A program made the position numbers and the translations under genes. DNA of 64,000 nt, taken from positions 65,243,876-65,307,875 of the forward strand of contig CM056576.1 of NCBI GenBank assembly GCA_029721435.1. Reading direction: 5' to 3'. Below are positions 31,080-42,400 of the stretch, in pieces (the first letter of the stretch is position 1; each line of letters begins with the position of its first letter). Below the pieces are notes generated by a model, which saw only the letters and a list, made by a program, of their open reading frames with translations, was not told where the DNA came from and ran no database searches. This DNA is from Gymnothorax reevesii. Lineage: Eukaryota > Chordata > Actinopteri > Anguilliformes > Muraenidae.

Positions 31080-31480
31080 TGCACTTTCAAAATTATTCCA
31101 CTGCAACTTTCCAAGCTGCATTGGAAGCACTGGCATGTGGCATGAAGTTCCTGAAAGAGTATACATTCTGTGATTTATGTGCAAATACAAAACTGCTATT
31201 GCACAAAAACTGATAAAAAGGTAATATATGAGAGTGAATTCTGAAAAAAGGGAGCAAAAGTGAGTATCCCCAAATAGTGCAGTCAATATTTTGTAAGCAC
31301 CATTTTTTTTCAGAACAACCCTAATCCTAATGAGTGCTGAGTTTACTAGAGTTTTCGCTGGGATGTTCTTCCACTCTTCTGTGATGACCTCCTGAGAGCT
31401 GCCTGACACTGGACACCTGACGTTCCTCCACCTTGGATTTCATGTGATAATCTGCCACTTCACTACTGTCAGATGTTCCA
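31080..31480 (-). pseudogene. Tc1-like transposase C-terminus and 3' end
   Basis: On the minus strand, the frame ending at 31409 begins SGSSQEVITEEWKNIPAKTL and continues VNSALIRIRVVLKKNGA. This is the C-terminal tail of a Tc1 transposase, followed by an AT-rich 3' region. Nothing upstream (to the right) carries the catalytic core, so only the 3' end of the element remains. The rest of the 167-codon frame to 30906 is not transposase. Confidence 0.75.
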
Positions 31481-33589
31481 TCCCGTTCTCTAAAAAACTA
31501 CTCTAATTTTTAAATTACGTAAAATTTATATAGCTGAATGAAAAATTTTTACTAGGTATAGAATCTGCGCTGTAGCTGGGAAGAGTAATTACTCTTCCTA
31601 AAATTAATATGAAACCTACGTTGAGTTGATAAAATTTAGCATTTACTTTTGAATGATTTATCATATGAATGAGAATGTGATAACTTTTCATTAGTTTTCA
31701 GTTGTTTATGAAATACATTAACAGCGCATTAATTATACCATGGCCTAGCGGCAGTTGCCATAATTGCCCCCGTGTGTCGCCGTGATGGCCGACTACTCAA
31801 ACGGCCAGTGTGGCCGTGGTGCCCAAAAATGACCCTGAGTGGCGATTTTCCACACAGCGACTGAGCTGTGCGGCTCCCGTTGTCACGCTGCGCTGGACTT
31901 CTGAGCACTTTGTGCGACCAACGACACGCCCACTCAGTCACAAATGAGGCAATGTTGTGTGCAGTTGGGATCCTACAGCCATACATCCTTCCAGCTTGCG
32001 AAAATCAACTCACATTATGTTTAAAGCACAAGCAATTAAATTCTGTTGGTGTCAAGTGTAGATGTGTTTTTGGGCTAGGGGAAAACGGTGATTGTATAAC
32101 TTTCCTCAACAGAAACTAAACTTTGAGAGCGAGCTGGAGAGAGCATTCGCTTGTGCAGAGCGTCCAGTGCCGTACCAGGGTACTCAGTAGTAGAGGTCCG
32201 TCGACAGTAACAAAGGCCATCGGAAACCTCATCTTTCAATGCTTGATAACCAAAGCCTCTCGCAGTTTATTTCCCCAGGTAGCAACAGCTTTTCAGAATA
32301 ATTTGTTCAATAACGGCATTTTTATTTATTTTCGATAGAATTGTTATACATTGCACCATAAAATTGAATCGTTTTCTTCCGCACATAAATGACAGCAAAA
32401 AATATTAATGTGTCTTTATAATTTCTGCGCATGTGAAATATGCGCAGATTTGCGTAAGTTAGATTGCGAGTCTCATTAAGCAATAAGCCCCGAGAATCCG
32501 TTCTAGGTACTGAGTGTAGCCACGGTTAAAGGATTTAGTCTAGCATGATGCACAGCTGACTGGCAACTGTAACAATGGGGAAAATAAATGACATGAAGTC
32601 AATGAAAGTTTTGTATATTTGCATTCATATTATCATCCTTACAATGCCAATTATATAAATGTTGGCAATCGGCATTCACTTTTTCATTATCAGTACTAAT
32701 TATTGGTCATGTACTGGTCTTGATGTTCAGTGGATAAATTGCTTCAAGTTGAATTAGAAAATGGAACAATTTAAAAAAATTAATAGAATATTGGTTGTCA
32801 CTGCGCTCCTAATTATTGATTCATACTGTTTTATCAACATAGAATGTCATTATCACTTATTTTTCTTGAAAATTTGATTAATTTAGTTTTGGCCTTGGTG
32901 ACCAAGATTTTGGCCGCGATGCCCCAATTTTAAAAGGCCAAGTGGCCTTGCCCCAAAAATACTTTATTTTGAGACATGCATTAAAAATAAATGAAAAAAA
33001 TATTACTCAGTTTCAGCAAATAATAAGTTGCAAAAATTTAGGCTACTGTGTGCTGCATGCTGCCTTTTTCGATTTAGGTGCCGAGCACCATAAGTGCCTT
33101 TGCCAATTGTAATTGTATGTTTTATTATTATTATTATTTCAGTCAGGTAAACTCATGTATTTACGATTGAACAAATTTATTAACATGCAGATGTAATGAC
33201 ATTTGAGTTTGGCGAAAGGCTCTGCTCTGGAGGTGCTCTCTACCATGCATAACAAGAACATACTAAACAACAAAATTAGGTAGGGAGCAGAACTTAAGAA
33301 TCCCCTTGCTGTCAGACAGAGCAGAGCCAAACAGGTGGAGGCTGGGGTGGAGGTGGCAAGCAAAACATTTCTCACCTTGCACATGATTAAGCAGCAAAGG
33401 TGTTCATGGTGATTGTGCTTAAATAGACCAAGGTAATAGGTTCTCTGCTGTTGCTCTGTGATTGGAGTACTTTCGCTGACGCAGACAGCCACCTAGGTAA
33501 TGTAGAATGACCCAAGTTTCCTGCTTGAACTAGTTCCACTTATGCCTTCGTAGGGGGTATCTGGCAGCCTATCCACCTGATTCCTGTTA
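31481..33589. other. 2.1 kb without gene; GC-rich patch at 31735-31960
   Basis: Mostly AT-rich non-coding DNA. A ~225-base patch at 31735-31960 is distinctly GC-rich and rich in GGCC/GGCCG motifs (for example GGCCAGTGTGGCCGTGG). A second short GGCC-rich patch at 32885-32960 (GGCCTTGGTGACC ... GGCCAAGTGGCC) is loosely inverted to it. These could be the ends of a degraded element, but the match is weak. An (ATT)n microsatellite lies at 33121-33139. Confidence 0.4.
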
Positions 33590-33920
33590 TAGCAATGCGA
33601 GCCGCCACGAGAACCCTGTCGGTCTCCTTCCAGTCATTGCTCGCTGTACTGAAGAGAGATCGGCAGACAGAATGCGTTCGGGCTTTTGTTCCTTTGTTGG
33701 TTGTACCAATAACACTAACACTAATGGAAAAAGAGTGTTTTATTTACAAGGTGATTAGGAAAGTTTGCCCTTGCCCAGCACCTTATGGTATACCAGCGAG
33801 AAGGCGCTTGGAGTGGCTAGTGGCGCTAAGACTGAAGAATCCACCCAAGAGGATATACGGATGCTCACACCATTTCGTGAACGAAGTGTATGTTTTGCCA
33901 TGAAGCGTTTTTACATTTCA
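33590..33920 (+). pseudogene. THAP-like zinc finger remnant
   Basis: In one frame near 33685-33760 the sequence reads CSFVGCTNNTNTNGKRVFY, matching the C-x(2-4)-C start of a THAP domain. In the neighbouring frame 33595-33903 the continuation RRRLEWLVALRLKNPPKRIY followed by GCSHHF matches the later THAP positions (conserved Trp, then C-x2-H before Phe). The two halves are in different frames with an in-frame stop between them, so this is not an intact gene. THAP domains occur in P-element-type transposases and host factors. No transposase core follows. Confidence 0.45.
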
Positions 33921-34261
33921 ACAGTTATTTCGCCGTGCCCTCCGGTACACCTGCGCCATTGTATTATTTTTGGACTTGCTCATAGAAGTCAATGTATAAT
34001 AGTGAATAGTTATAACTTCGCCATTTAGGCACCTAGCTCACATATACATACATTAAATATAGTTAGCTAAGTTGGCATAAAGGCTCTCTTGCTAACCATC
34101 TAAAATTATATTTCATACATTTAAATTTAGTCAATTTAAAATGCGTATAGCCATTATTATGCTAACTAATTTGGCTGGAGTTAGCTGGCATGAAAATGCG
34201 CCGAATAAAAAGGTTGCCAGCTAAAGCCACTTTCAAACCAGACGCGAAATACCACAGGTTA

Positions 34262-34315
34262 CATTCAAAGTCAATGCAAAGATGTGAATATGCATCTTTG
34301 CATTGACTTTGAATG
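34262..34315. repeat. Perfect 23-bp inverted repeat (hairpin)
   Basis: 34262-34284 (CATTCAAAGTCAATGCAAAG...) is the exact reverse complement of 34293-34315 around an 8-base spacer. Weaker complementarity continues outward (ACCACAGGTTA on the left against TAATCTGT-like sequence on the right), extending the palindrome to ~80 bases. It may be a pair of merged inverted termini or a small foldback. Confidence 0.85.
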
Positions 34316-34674
34316 CAATCTGTCGTGCAAAAAATTAGTTTTGTGTCAGGTGAGAAAGCATCTTAACATTGACCAAGGCACCAACACACTAGCTTGCACG
34401 CTAGGATAGCAAGATAGGTAAAAGCCAAAATACGTCGAACTATCTTCACTTGCCAGCTGGAACAGTGATTACTCATGAGTGAGCTATCTAGCTAGCTTAA
34501 ATCCCAAAAACCTGAAAGTTTTGAAGGCGTGAAAGCGCCACAAAATGTATCTAATTAGTTCATATGAGATTTATCAGATAAGCATATTGCAACTTGCTAA
34601 GTTAGTAAATTTGGGCAAAAACCAAATTATATTGCTTAAATATGACGATTATTTACAAAGATTTTACAACCCCA
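34316..34674. other. Non-coding DNA, no feature seen
   Basis: AT-rich sequence between the hairpin and the Tc1 left end. No open frame or repeat of note. Confidence 0.45.
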
Positions 34675-35639
34675 ATTCTGAAATTGTTGGGACGAAGTGT
34701 AAATTGTGAATAAAATCAAAATGCAATGACTTTCAGATTGCATGAGCCAATATGTTATTTGCAATATAATATAGATAACATTTCAAATGTTGAAACTGAA
34801 ACGTTTTACATTTTTATCCACAAAAGAAAAAAGATTGTTGCGCTCAAGTCAACAAAATGAACTGATGAGCAACACAGGTGCGTAGAGCTGATTTAGTAGA
34901 AAAAAAGAGAAATGCTGACCGCACACCGTGACAAAGGAAAACATCAGTCTAGCCTGTAAAAAACCAAAATTATGGCAGCTCACATACCAGTGGCAAAATG
35001 TGTTACAAGTGCACACAAAAAAAAAAAAAAAAAACCAAACGTTTCGGTCCCTAGCAGACCATCATCAGTGCTAAAGGTGCAGCAGTCACAAGCACATAAA
35101 TTGAGAAATACCATTGGGTGTGTCCTCTCAAGCTAAAAGGCTAAATTACCTGTGCCAGAGGCAGACAATTAAACAATTAGTAAAAATCGTCACTGGAATT
35201 CCCAATCAGAAAGATTAGGATGCAAATGAATTCGTTCATTATCACAACTTCATCTAAATTACACGCTTGTGAAATTGAAAATGTATATAAAAAATACTCT
35301 GAAGGAACATGTTCATAATTAGAATATGTCTAGAGCCTTTGAGTATGCCATAAAACAAGGAGATCACACCCTAAACACCTGAAAACAAGGATGACAGAAA
35401 TATGAAAGCCTATTGAAGAGAAATGCATTAGGCAAGACAAAACAAAGATTGTCAAAAATATTCAAAAAGTCTAACCAATACACAGCATAATTGTAGTATC
35501 AGCTAATGAAGACAAGTCAATGCAACATGACTAGAGATGGCTTACAAAAAACATGACAAATTATGGTCCTCGTTCATCCCTCGTGGAAATAAAGACTGAA
35601 AATCAAAAAATAAAAGGCTTCCCTTTGGAGTAACCTAAC

Positions 35640-36170
35640 CTCTAGGTTACCACCTCTACGATGAGGCATAACATTCTCAATAGCAAAAAAATACAAATCT
35701 GAAATACCATGATTTGCCTGTTTAAAACGACAAAACACAGGAGATTTTTCATCTTGTCGAGTTAAAGCGCTACGGTGCTCAATTATTCTTGTACGCAGAG
35801 GGCGAGACGTTTTACCAACATAAAACAGAGGGCAAGGACAACTAATAACATATATAACATGAGTAGATTTACAAGTTATAAGCTGTTGAATGTCATATTT
35901 CTTTAATATAAGGGGATGAACAAAGTGTTTCTAAGGTCTGTAAAAAGAACAAACAGAGCATCTATGGCAAGGAAAATTGTCTTTGGTATGATCAAGAGTA
36001 CCAGTATTTGTCTTGCCTATGAAAGTATCAGCATGTACCAATTTATCCCTAAGATTTTGACCTCTTGAATAAACAAAAAGAGGGGGGTCTTTAAAAAGAT
36101 TTCTGAGTTGATTATCACTTTGCAAAATATGCCAATGTTTTAATAAAGTATCTCTAATAGAGTTACTCAA
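35640..36170 (-). pseudogene. Penelope-like linker and GIY-YIG endonuclease
   Basis: The frame 36170-35931 carries the linker (SNSIRDTLLKHWHILQSDNQ, later QNLRDKLVHAD) and a Cys cluster PCHRCSVC typical of the zinc-binding part before the endonuclease. After a stop and frame change, the minus strand at about 35860-35770 encodes YVISCPCPLFYVGKTSRPLR followed by TRIIEHR. This is the GIY-YIG core (here YVI...FYVG) with its conserved Arg and the Glu-His that follow. This nuclease would nick the target for insertion. It is dead here through stops. Confidence 0.78.
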
Positions 36171-36376
36171 AGAAGAAAAAGTGGCCTTAAAAATGGAAAA
36201 AAACTGGAAAAGGTTATTTGTCCCCCAGATCAGAGGTTGGTACAGTGGCTGTACAAGCTCTTTGGAGAGCAGATTTTAACCCCTTATGTGGATAACCACG
36301 AGCTATAAAAATCACTATACATTCGTCTAGACCTAGACTGAAAATCATCAGCATTAGAGCAAATGCGTCGTAGACG

Positions 36377-36727
36377 TTAAAATTGACTATAAGGAAGCCC
36401 TCGTTTAAGGGATGTAGGATGAAAAAAATAGCCTCCTTCATGCCTACAGTTATCTGTCACTTGGGTATATGAAGATGTACCTACAGTCCCATCATGAACT
36501 GAAACCAATGTATCCAAAAAACTGACCTGTGAAGGGTCAACATGAGATGTAAACTTAATGGACTCTCTCCAACTATTGACGTATGCCACAAACAAGTCAA
36601 AATCTGTGCGAGATCCCTTAAAAAGAACAGAGCAGTCATCTATATATCTTCGCAACAAAAGTATATGATCAAAAAAAGGATTATTATTCCAGATATAGAG
36701 ATGTTCATTCTTGTTGGAATTCATCGG
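36377..36727 (-). pseudogene. Penelope-like RT, palm and thumb part
   Basis: The minus frame reads [20 protein letters not shown], then [20 protein letters not shown], with the catalytic YIDD of motif [21 protein letters not shown] (motif D/E region) and LKRGLPYSQF follow. The frame breaks near 36377 and continues in another frame at 36430-36214 (ARGYPHKGLKSALQRA). Residues upstream of motif C are missing at the junction with Tc1 sequence. Confidence 0.8.
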
Positions 36728-37255
36728 TGTTGTGTCCTCCGGGCTAAAGAGGAGAAAGACCACCCCTCCTGTTATCAGTGTTCAGTTCAAAAGCCAGAAT
36801 CTCTGATGGTATGGGGATGCATTAGTGCGTATGGCGTGGGACACTTGCATGTTTTAAAAAAGCACCATGAATGCTGAAAGGTATATAAAGGTTTAAGAGT
36901 GACATATGCTCCCCTTCAGACGACATCTATTACAGGGAAGGCCTTGTGTATTTCAGTAGGACAATGCAAAACCACATACTGCAGCTATTACAACAGCATG
37001 GCTTCGTAGCAGAAGAGTCCATGTGCTGAACTGGCCTGCCAGCAGTCCTGATCTTTCATCGATTGAGAACATTTGGTGCGTAATTAAACGAAAAGTCCGT
37101 CATAGGAGACCCAAAACTCTCCAGCAGCTGGAAGCCTGAATTAAACAAGAGTGGGATCAAATTCCAATGGCTAAACTCAAGAAACTTGTCTTCTCAATGG
37201 CCAGACGCCTCTAGTCTGTGTTAAGAAGAAGAGTGGATGCTACACCATGGTAAAC
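36728..37255 (+). pseudogene. Tc1 transposase, C-terminal half
   Basis: Resumes at [17 protein letters not shown], then [20 protein letters not shown], followed in other frames by QQDNA-like sequence and LNWPASSPDLSSIENIWC-like sequence (37030-37080). A basic tail ends near 37255. Several frameshifts and stops are present. The conserved layout is that of the same broad Tc1 group as 49459-50460. Confidence 0.75.
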
Positions 37256-37464
37256 AGGTCCCTGTCCCAAATTTTTGACACCTGCATCAGCCATCAATTT
37301 ATCTGCTCATTTTGCGGATAAAATAGTAAAATTTCTCAGTTTCAACATTTGCTATGTTATGTGTTCTATTGTGAATAAAATACTGGCTGGTATGATTTGA
37401 AAATCATTGTGTTTATTTTATTCACAATTTACACTGTCCCAACTATTTCAGAATTGACGTTGTA

Positions 37465-38286
37465 TTTATTGAATTAATATTGACTAGCTAGCTAGATGGC
37501 TATATATTCTCAAGACTTACGTTATATGGGATCGCAAACATAGCAGGATGACATAATCAATAAGCAAGCCGTTAAGTTACCGTAGTCTACCTTTATTGAC
37601 AGTTTTATCATAATCTCCTTTTTTCTCAACTCAGAGCTTGGTAACAAGACTCATTTGTAACATGGTGTGGGAAAATGTCCAAACATAGGAGGCCCATTGC
37701 CTGCCTAGAGTAGGCATGCAATCACGAGGAGCTGACTGGCTGATATTTGTTGTTTATATCCAGCAAATGAATGATGATGAACTGAACCGATCTACTGTAG
37801 ATGCAAGAGCCTATCAGAAGCCTCTTGATAGTCCCCATTGATATATCGTTTGGGGGAAAAAAGTTTGCTGCCCGGACTGGCAAGCTACCTGCCCTCCTGC
37901 TGTGCAAAAGCAATGGCAAACAGGATCACGATTACTGGGGTAATTTTGATTTTTGCAGTCACCCCCTTTTTTTACATTTTTGGGAGCTTTTCAGGATTTT
38001 TCAGAGCAAAATTGCCCGCTGCCCCCATGTATTTTTTTCACAGCTGTACGCAACTTTGTGCAGCTTCACTCCTTACACTCTCCTCTGACCTTGGCAATTA
38101 CATTAGTCTTATACTTTTATTCTCGCCACTATTCCTTGTGATGGCAAAGAGTGGCTTTCTAAAGCGCCAAAGCCTTCCAGCCAGTCATATCTTTAATTTA
38201 TTAATGTCTCATCGGCCATTTAGCACTACGTTCACTAGCTTCATCAGCTAGGACAATCATTTACAGCAGCTAAGTCAGGCCATGAC
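37465..38286. other. Non-coding DNA between Tc1 and Harbinger
   Basis: No recognisable element ends. Overlapping frames at 37801-38251 are open for up to 137 codons but show no domain, no start context and strongly hydrophobic low-complexity content. I do not call a gene. Confidence 0.4.
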
Positions 38287-38289
38287 TAA

Positions 38290-39108
38290 AGGCCCGGTCC
38301 CACTGACTTCCGTATGAGTTGAGGACGCCATCTTCTGGAGATCTGATCATTCGTTGTCATTCGCAACCAAATTCATAAAAAAATGAAAAATCTGTGTGCG
38401 GATAAGTATAGTATGAATTACGGATATAGTAATAACGTGTTACAAATGTGTTACGCATAATGCGGATGCGGTTTCGGAGCATTTTCAGCAGGAAGAACCT
38501 GGTGAATCTTGCAAAATCGACCAGTTTTCAATTTTGTGGTCCCACTGGGGTTTAGGATGCACTGCGCATGAAATGTTCATAAAATTGGTTGATGTTCGCA
38601 AGATTCGTTGTATATATGTATATTAATCGGTCAATATCCGCACATGTTCGCATTTATCCGCATAGACCGCATTTTCCACTCCCAAGATTTTAGAGCTGCT
38701 CAAAATTTTGACTGCGGATTTTATCCGCAATATATTCTCAATATAGCCGCACTACACGCACAATACATACCCAATACAGATGCAATACGTTCGCTATTAT
38801 CCGCAACTCACCATAATTGCGATTTGTCAGCGGACTCTGAGAGAATGTATTCAGTGTTAATACCGCATGTAATGCGTCTCTTTCATGTGCATATCGCTAG
38901 TAACACTAATATATTGCGAATATTACGAATTGCTCGAGACGTATGCGTTGCGTATAGTTTGCGAACAAATAGCGAATGAGAAATGAACATATAACGTTCA
39001 TCCAAACCCTATATAAATTGGGCAGATGTCCACATCGCTGTCACTCTGAAAGAAGCTGTGTAGCGACATGAAGATACCGGGCTTTCCTGTTACCATTGAC
39101 ATTCCAGC
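38290..39108 (+). promoter_or_regulatory. Harbinger left subterminal region with doubled terminus
   Basis: Besides the true end at 38290, a second terminus-like sequence begins at 38538 (GGTCCCACTGGGGTTTAGGA). It aligns over ~65 bases to the right end of the element, including ATTGGTTGAT.TTCGC, better than the outer terminus does. The region is also crowded with short motifs of the type ATCCGCA/TGCGGAT and ATTCGC, as is the right end. Such subterminal motifs are plausible binding sites for the element's DNA-binding protein, but that is inference. Confidence 0.6.
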
Positions 39109-39477
39109 ATGGATTCGCAGAGACGTCATCTGGTTGTTGCTGCCTTGCACCAACATAACAACCAAATTGCGCTAATCCACCAATTGATCCAGAGGAGGAG
39201 AAGAAGGCGCAGAAGACAACCAAGATCTGTCTGGGTGAGACCATGGATTGGCAGAAGATCGGACCTGGGCATATACGATCAGCTGATGACAGAACTGCGC
39301 AATGAAGATCCGCGTGCCTTTCACCACTTCATGAGAATGCCCCCTGGCATGTTTGATGAATTGGTTGAGCGCCTAACTCCCAGACTCACGAAACCCACAA
39401 CCAATTTCAGGGCTAACTTGGAGCCTGCTCTCAAGGTGGCCATCACCCTACGTCACTTGGCCTCAGGAGCTAAATAC
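39109..39477 (+). pseudogene. Harbinger DDE nuclease, N-terminal part
   Basis: From the ATG at 39109 the frame has a basic Arg stretch (RRRRRRRR, residues 28-36) and then the helix-rich region typical of Harbinger nucleases: IYDQLMTELRNEDPRAFHHF, MFDELVERLTPRL and LEPALKVAITLRHLASGAKY. It is cut by the hAT insertion after the codons for GAKY. The coding sequence resumes at 42801, so the two parts are one gene. The repeated 8 bases CTAAATAC appear on both sides. Confidence 0.88.
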
Positions 39478-42400
39478 TAGGGGTAGGAATCACCAGAGAC
39501 ACCACGATACGATAGTATCACGATATTCGCCTCACGATTCAATATTATCACGATATGGTGATACTGTAGGTATTGCGATACCAAGTATCATGATACATTG
39601 CAAAGTTTTCAGTCACAATAGATGCCAAAATAATAAATCTTGAACAACATGTTTTATCTGTCGAAAAAAAGGTTTCAGTCAATTGATCTTACTTTAACAT
39701 TTTATTACAAAAAATGGACTTGAGTAGAAAAATTAAACATGCATGTCTTTTCCAACAAGACAAATCTTACTCAATATAAATTTTTTTCTCAACTCATTTG
39801 TAACTCTTACCTGTTAAACTTCAAACTTCACTTCAGTTATTAATCTTAGTCAAACTTAACTAAATGCAGACTACCATGTAAACTATCGTAATTCTTCACT
39901 AACATTGCAGCTTGCACAGTTTTACAGATTTTAACAAGATCTGTTAACAAGAGATTTTCACAGTAAACACAAATATAAAAAAATAAAGCATCACTTTTGA
40001 TAGTGTGAGACAAATGTTACACAAATAAACACATCATGTACTACTCTTTTGAAATTTCCCCTTTAGCTCACCAAGGTAACTGAACAAAATTTCAGTCTAG
40101 TTAACTCTGCTAACACTGATAAATTGGGCAAACTTTAACTATTTTACTAATACTCCAACTCACACATTTTGCAGGTTTTTGTTGCAAAGTAAATGGGCTA
40201 TAAACAAAGTAAATCTGAAAATAAAATAGGTGATCTGAAACTAAAAGGGTTGAAAGAATTAGAATTAAAAATAAAATATAATCTTAAACTAAAAATTAAG
40301 TGAAAATATTACAATGACATAAAAATGTGCACTGTAAAATCAATCAGGTTTGCTCTTGGCTCCTGAGCTTATATTCAGTGACAGGTGGACAGTGAATATA
40401 TGTCAGCATTCTTATTTAAAAACAGAAGCTGGTCAACATGTTGAGAAGTGAGAGCACTTCTTTGAGCCGTGACGATGTCACCTGCTGTCGAGAAGACTCG
40501 TTCTGCCAGGACACTTGTACCGGGAATGCAGAGGTATCTTCTGGCTAGTTTAGCAAGTGAAGGATTGACTTGTTCATGCATTTTCCACCAGGTGAGTGGA
40601 TCCTCGGTGAGAGCCAGGGATGCAACTTCAGTGTATCTTCTTACCTCCTCTTCAGCTATGGCAGAAAGGGTTTTTGGAGGTGCTGTGACATCATTGTAAC
40701 TTTTACCAAGCAAGGCTACAAGTCCACACGGCTTCTTGGCTGGGATAGGAGGAGAATCATTATCCTCCTCAGTGTGACTGGGTCCCTCCCGATGATGTAA
40801 GACCGCTGCCTGAGAGATGGATGACTGCTTTTCTTTCTGCTCAATAGACACATGGAAAAGCAGAAAGAGGGGGAGAGAATTTAGACAATTACTATATTGT
40901 ATACAGAAGTACTGAATAAATGTGCTGATTATTTTAAAAAGACACAAACTGAATAAAATTATTGTTTTTTGGCTTTGTGTTTTATTGAATCTTCAGCACT
41001 AAAACTCTATAGAGAAGATGTATACCTAAGGTTGTTAAGAAGTAATAATATTAATAATAAAAAATGCGCAATTAAAAATAGAAACAACTGTTACAAAATA
41101 TTGCTTGTGTTATCTAAGGTTTGTTTACCTGAATGGCCACAGCCTCAGCAACCACTCTGGCATAGGCGCGCCTTCCTCTTGGGTCAGGAAGGGGAGGCTT
41201 TTGAACCTGGGGTCCAGAGCTGACGATGTGTACAGGGTGTTTTTCTCCTCTGCAGTTGCATATCTTTTGCTGAGATCTTGATGTATACTTTTTTTAATCT
41301 CTCAGACGAGTGCTGTGTCTGCAATACAGTCATTAGTGTCATTCAGGAGCTGAGCGAGCAGCGGAGCCACAACTAACAAAGTTGGACTCTTTTCCTCCGA
41401 CATTGCAGTGGTCGCAACCTTCATCGATTTAAAGGCACAAACAACATCTTCCGCGTGCGCGATGTCCGCTTCATTCAGAGTGAGGATCTCGCAGGCGCTC
41501 CTTCTTATGTCGGAAGACAGCAGGGCTGCACAAATTGCAGGCTGTTGTTCGAGGAACCGCGAAAGCATTTCATAAGCGCTGTTCCATCGCGTGCTGACGT
41601 CAGTTTTCAGTTTATGATTTGGAAGCTGCAACATCCTCTGCTTGGTCTGCAGCGCATGGTTTGCCACAGTGCTTCGGTTAAAAAAGGCAGTGATGCGCTG
41701 TACCTTCGCGATAAGTCTGGCTACTTTTGGCAGGTTTAATGCCCGCTGTGACGCGAGATTCAGCGTGTGGGCGAAACACCTTACATGAACGTATCCGGTT
41801 AACTGAATTGCAACACACATATTTGCAGCGTTGTCAGTTACCACGACCAGGTCTTTCTTTGTAATCCCCCATTCGTCAGCTGCATTTTGTAGGAGGTCAG
41901 CGATGTTAGCCCCGGTGTGGCTTTCATGTACCGTTCGCGTTTGTAGAACATGCGACTGCAGTTCCCAGTCTTCGGTGATGTGGTGCGATGTCAAAGTCAT
42001 GTAAGAATCCATCGTTCTCGACGTCCAAGCGTCACAAGTTAATGCGACCCTTCCGGCTGTTTGCAAGGATTCTTCCACTTTTATCTTCACTCCTTGGTAG
42101 AGTTTAGGGACAGCAGTGTCGGCAAAGAAGCGGCGAGATGGTATCTGGTACCTGGGCTTGAGTGTTTTGAACATGTGGCAAAAGCCGGCGTTTTCCACCA
42201 CGCTGAATGGACGTAAGTCTTTCACCATAAAATAAACGATGGACTGAGTAATCTTTTTAGCACGCTCAGAATGTGGTGGCTCAGTGTGTCCAGCGTCGGT
42301 TGGTTTTTTTCAAGCACTGGTGGTCTGTCGCCTAGTTCTGCTGGGTGATGACGGGCGAGATGAACTCTCATGTTAGTTGTGTTCCCGGTGTATTTTACTT

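Larger units (their letters stand above)
34818..36727 (-). mobile_element. Penelope-like element (Neptune-type) fragment
   Basis: Minus-strand fragment with RT C-terminal region, linker and GIY-YIG endonuclease in that order, the organisation unique to EN-containing Penelope-like elements. Its 3' part (left) contains an A run (35018-35035) next to ACGTTTCGGTCCCTAGCAGA. That sequence, on the minus strand, gives the GACCGAAACGT motif common at the ends of fish elements of this group. The 5' half, including the RT fingers, is absent. All frames are broken. Confidence 0.8.
34677..37462 (+). mobile_element. Tc1-like element with its centre replaced by a Penelope-like element
   Basis: The ends are inverted: left CAACCCCAATTCTGAAATTG, right (minus strand) CAACGTCAATTCTGAAATAG. 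Both are bordered by TA (34675-34676 and 37463-37464). Only ~140 bases of the 5' end and the last ~730 bases remain as Tc1. The middle is occupied by Penelope-like sequence from about 34818 to 36727. The Tc1 5' transposase half is missing, not just interrupted. Confidence 0.85.

Noticed and set aside
30906..31409. 167-codon minus frame as a whole protein
   Set aside because: Only its first ~45 residues match a Tc1 transposase C-terminus; the rest runs on through the element end and the inverted repeat.
31735..31960. GC-rich patch as a tRNA-derived SINE or CpG-island promoter
   Set aside because: No A and B box promoter, no tRNA-like fold and no adjoining exon could be seen.
37801..38251. Overlapping plus frames of up to 137 codons before the Harbinger
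   Set aside because: Three frames are open over the same stretch, content is low-complexity hydrophobic, and no domain or conserved start is visible.
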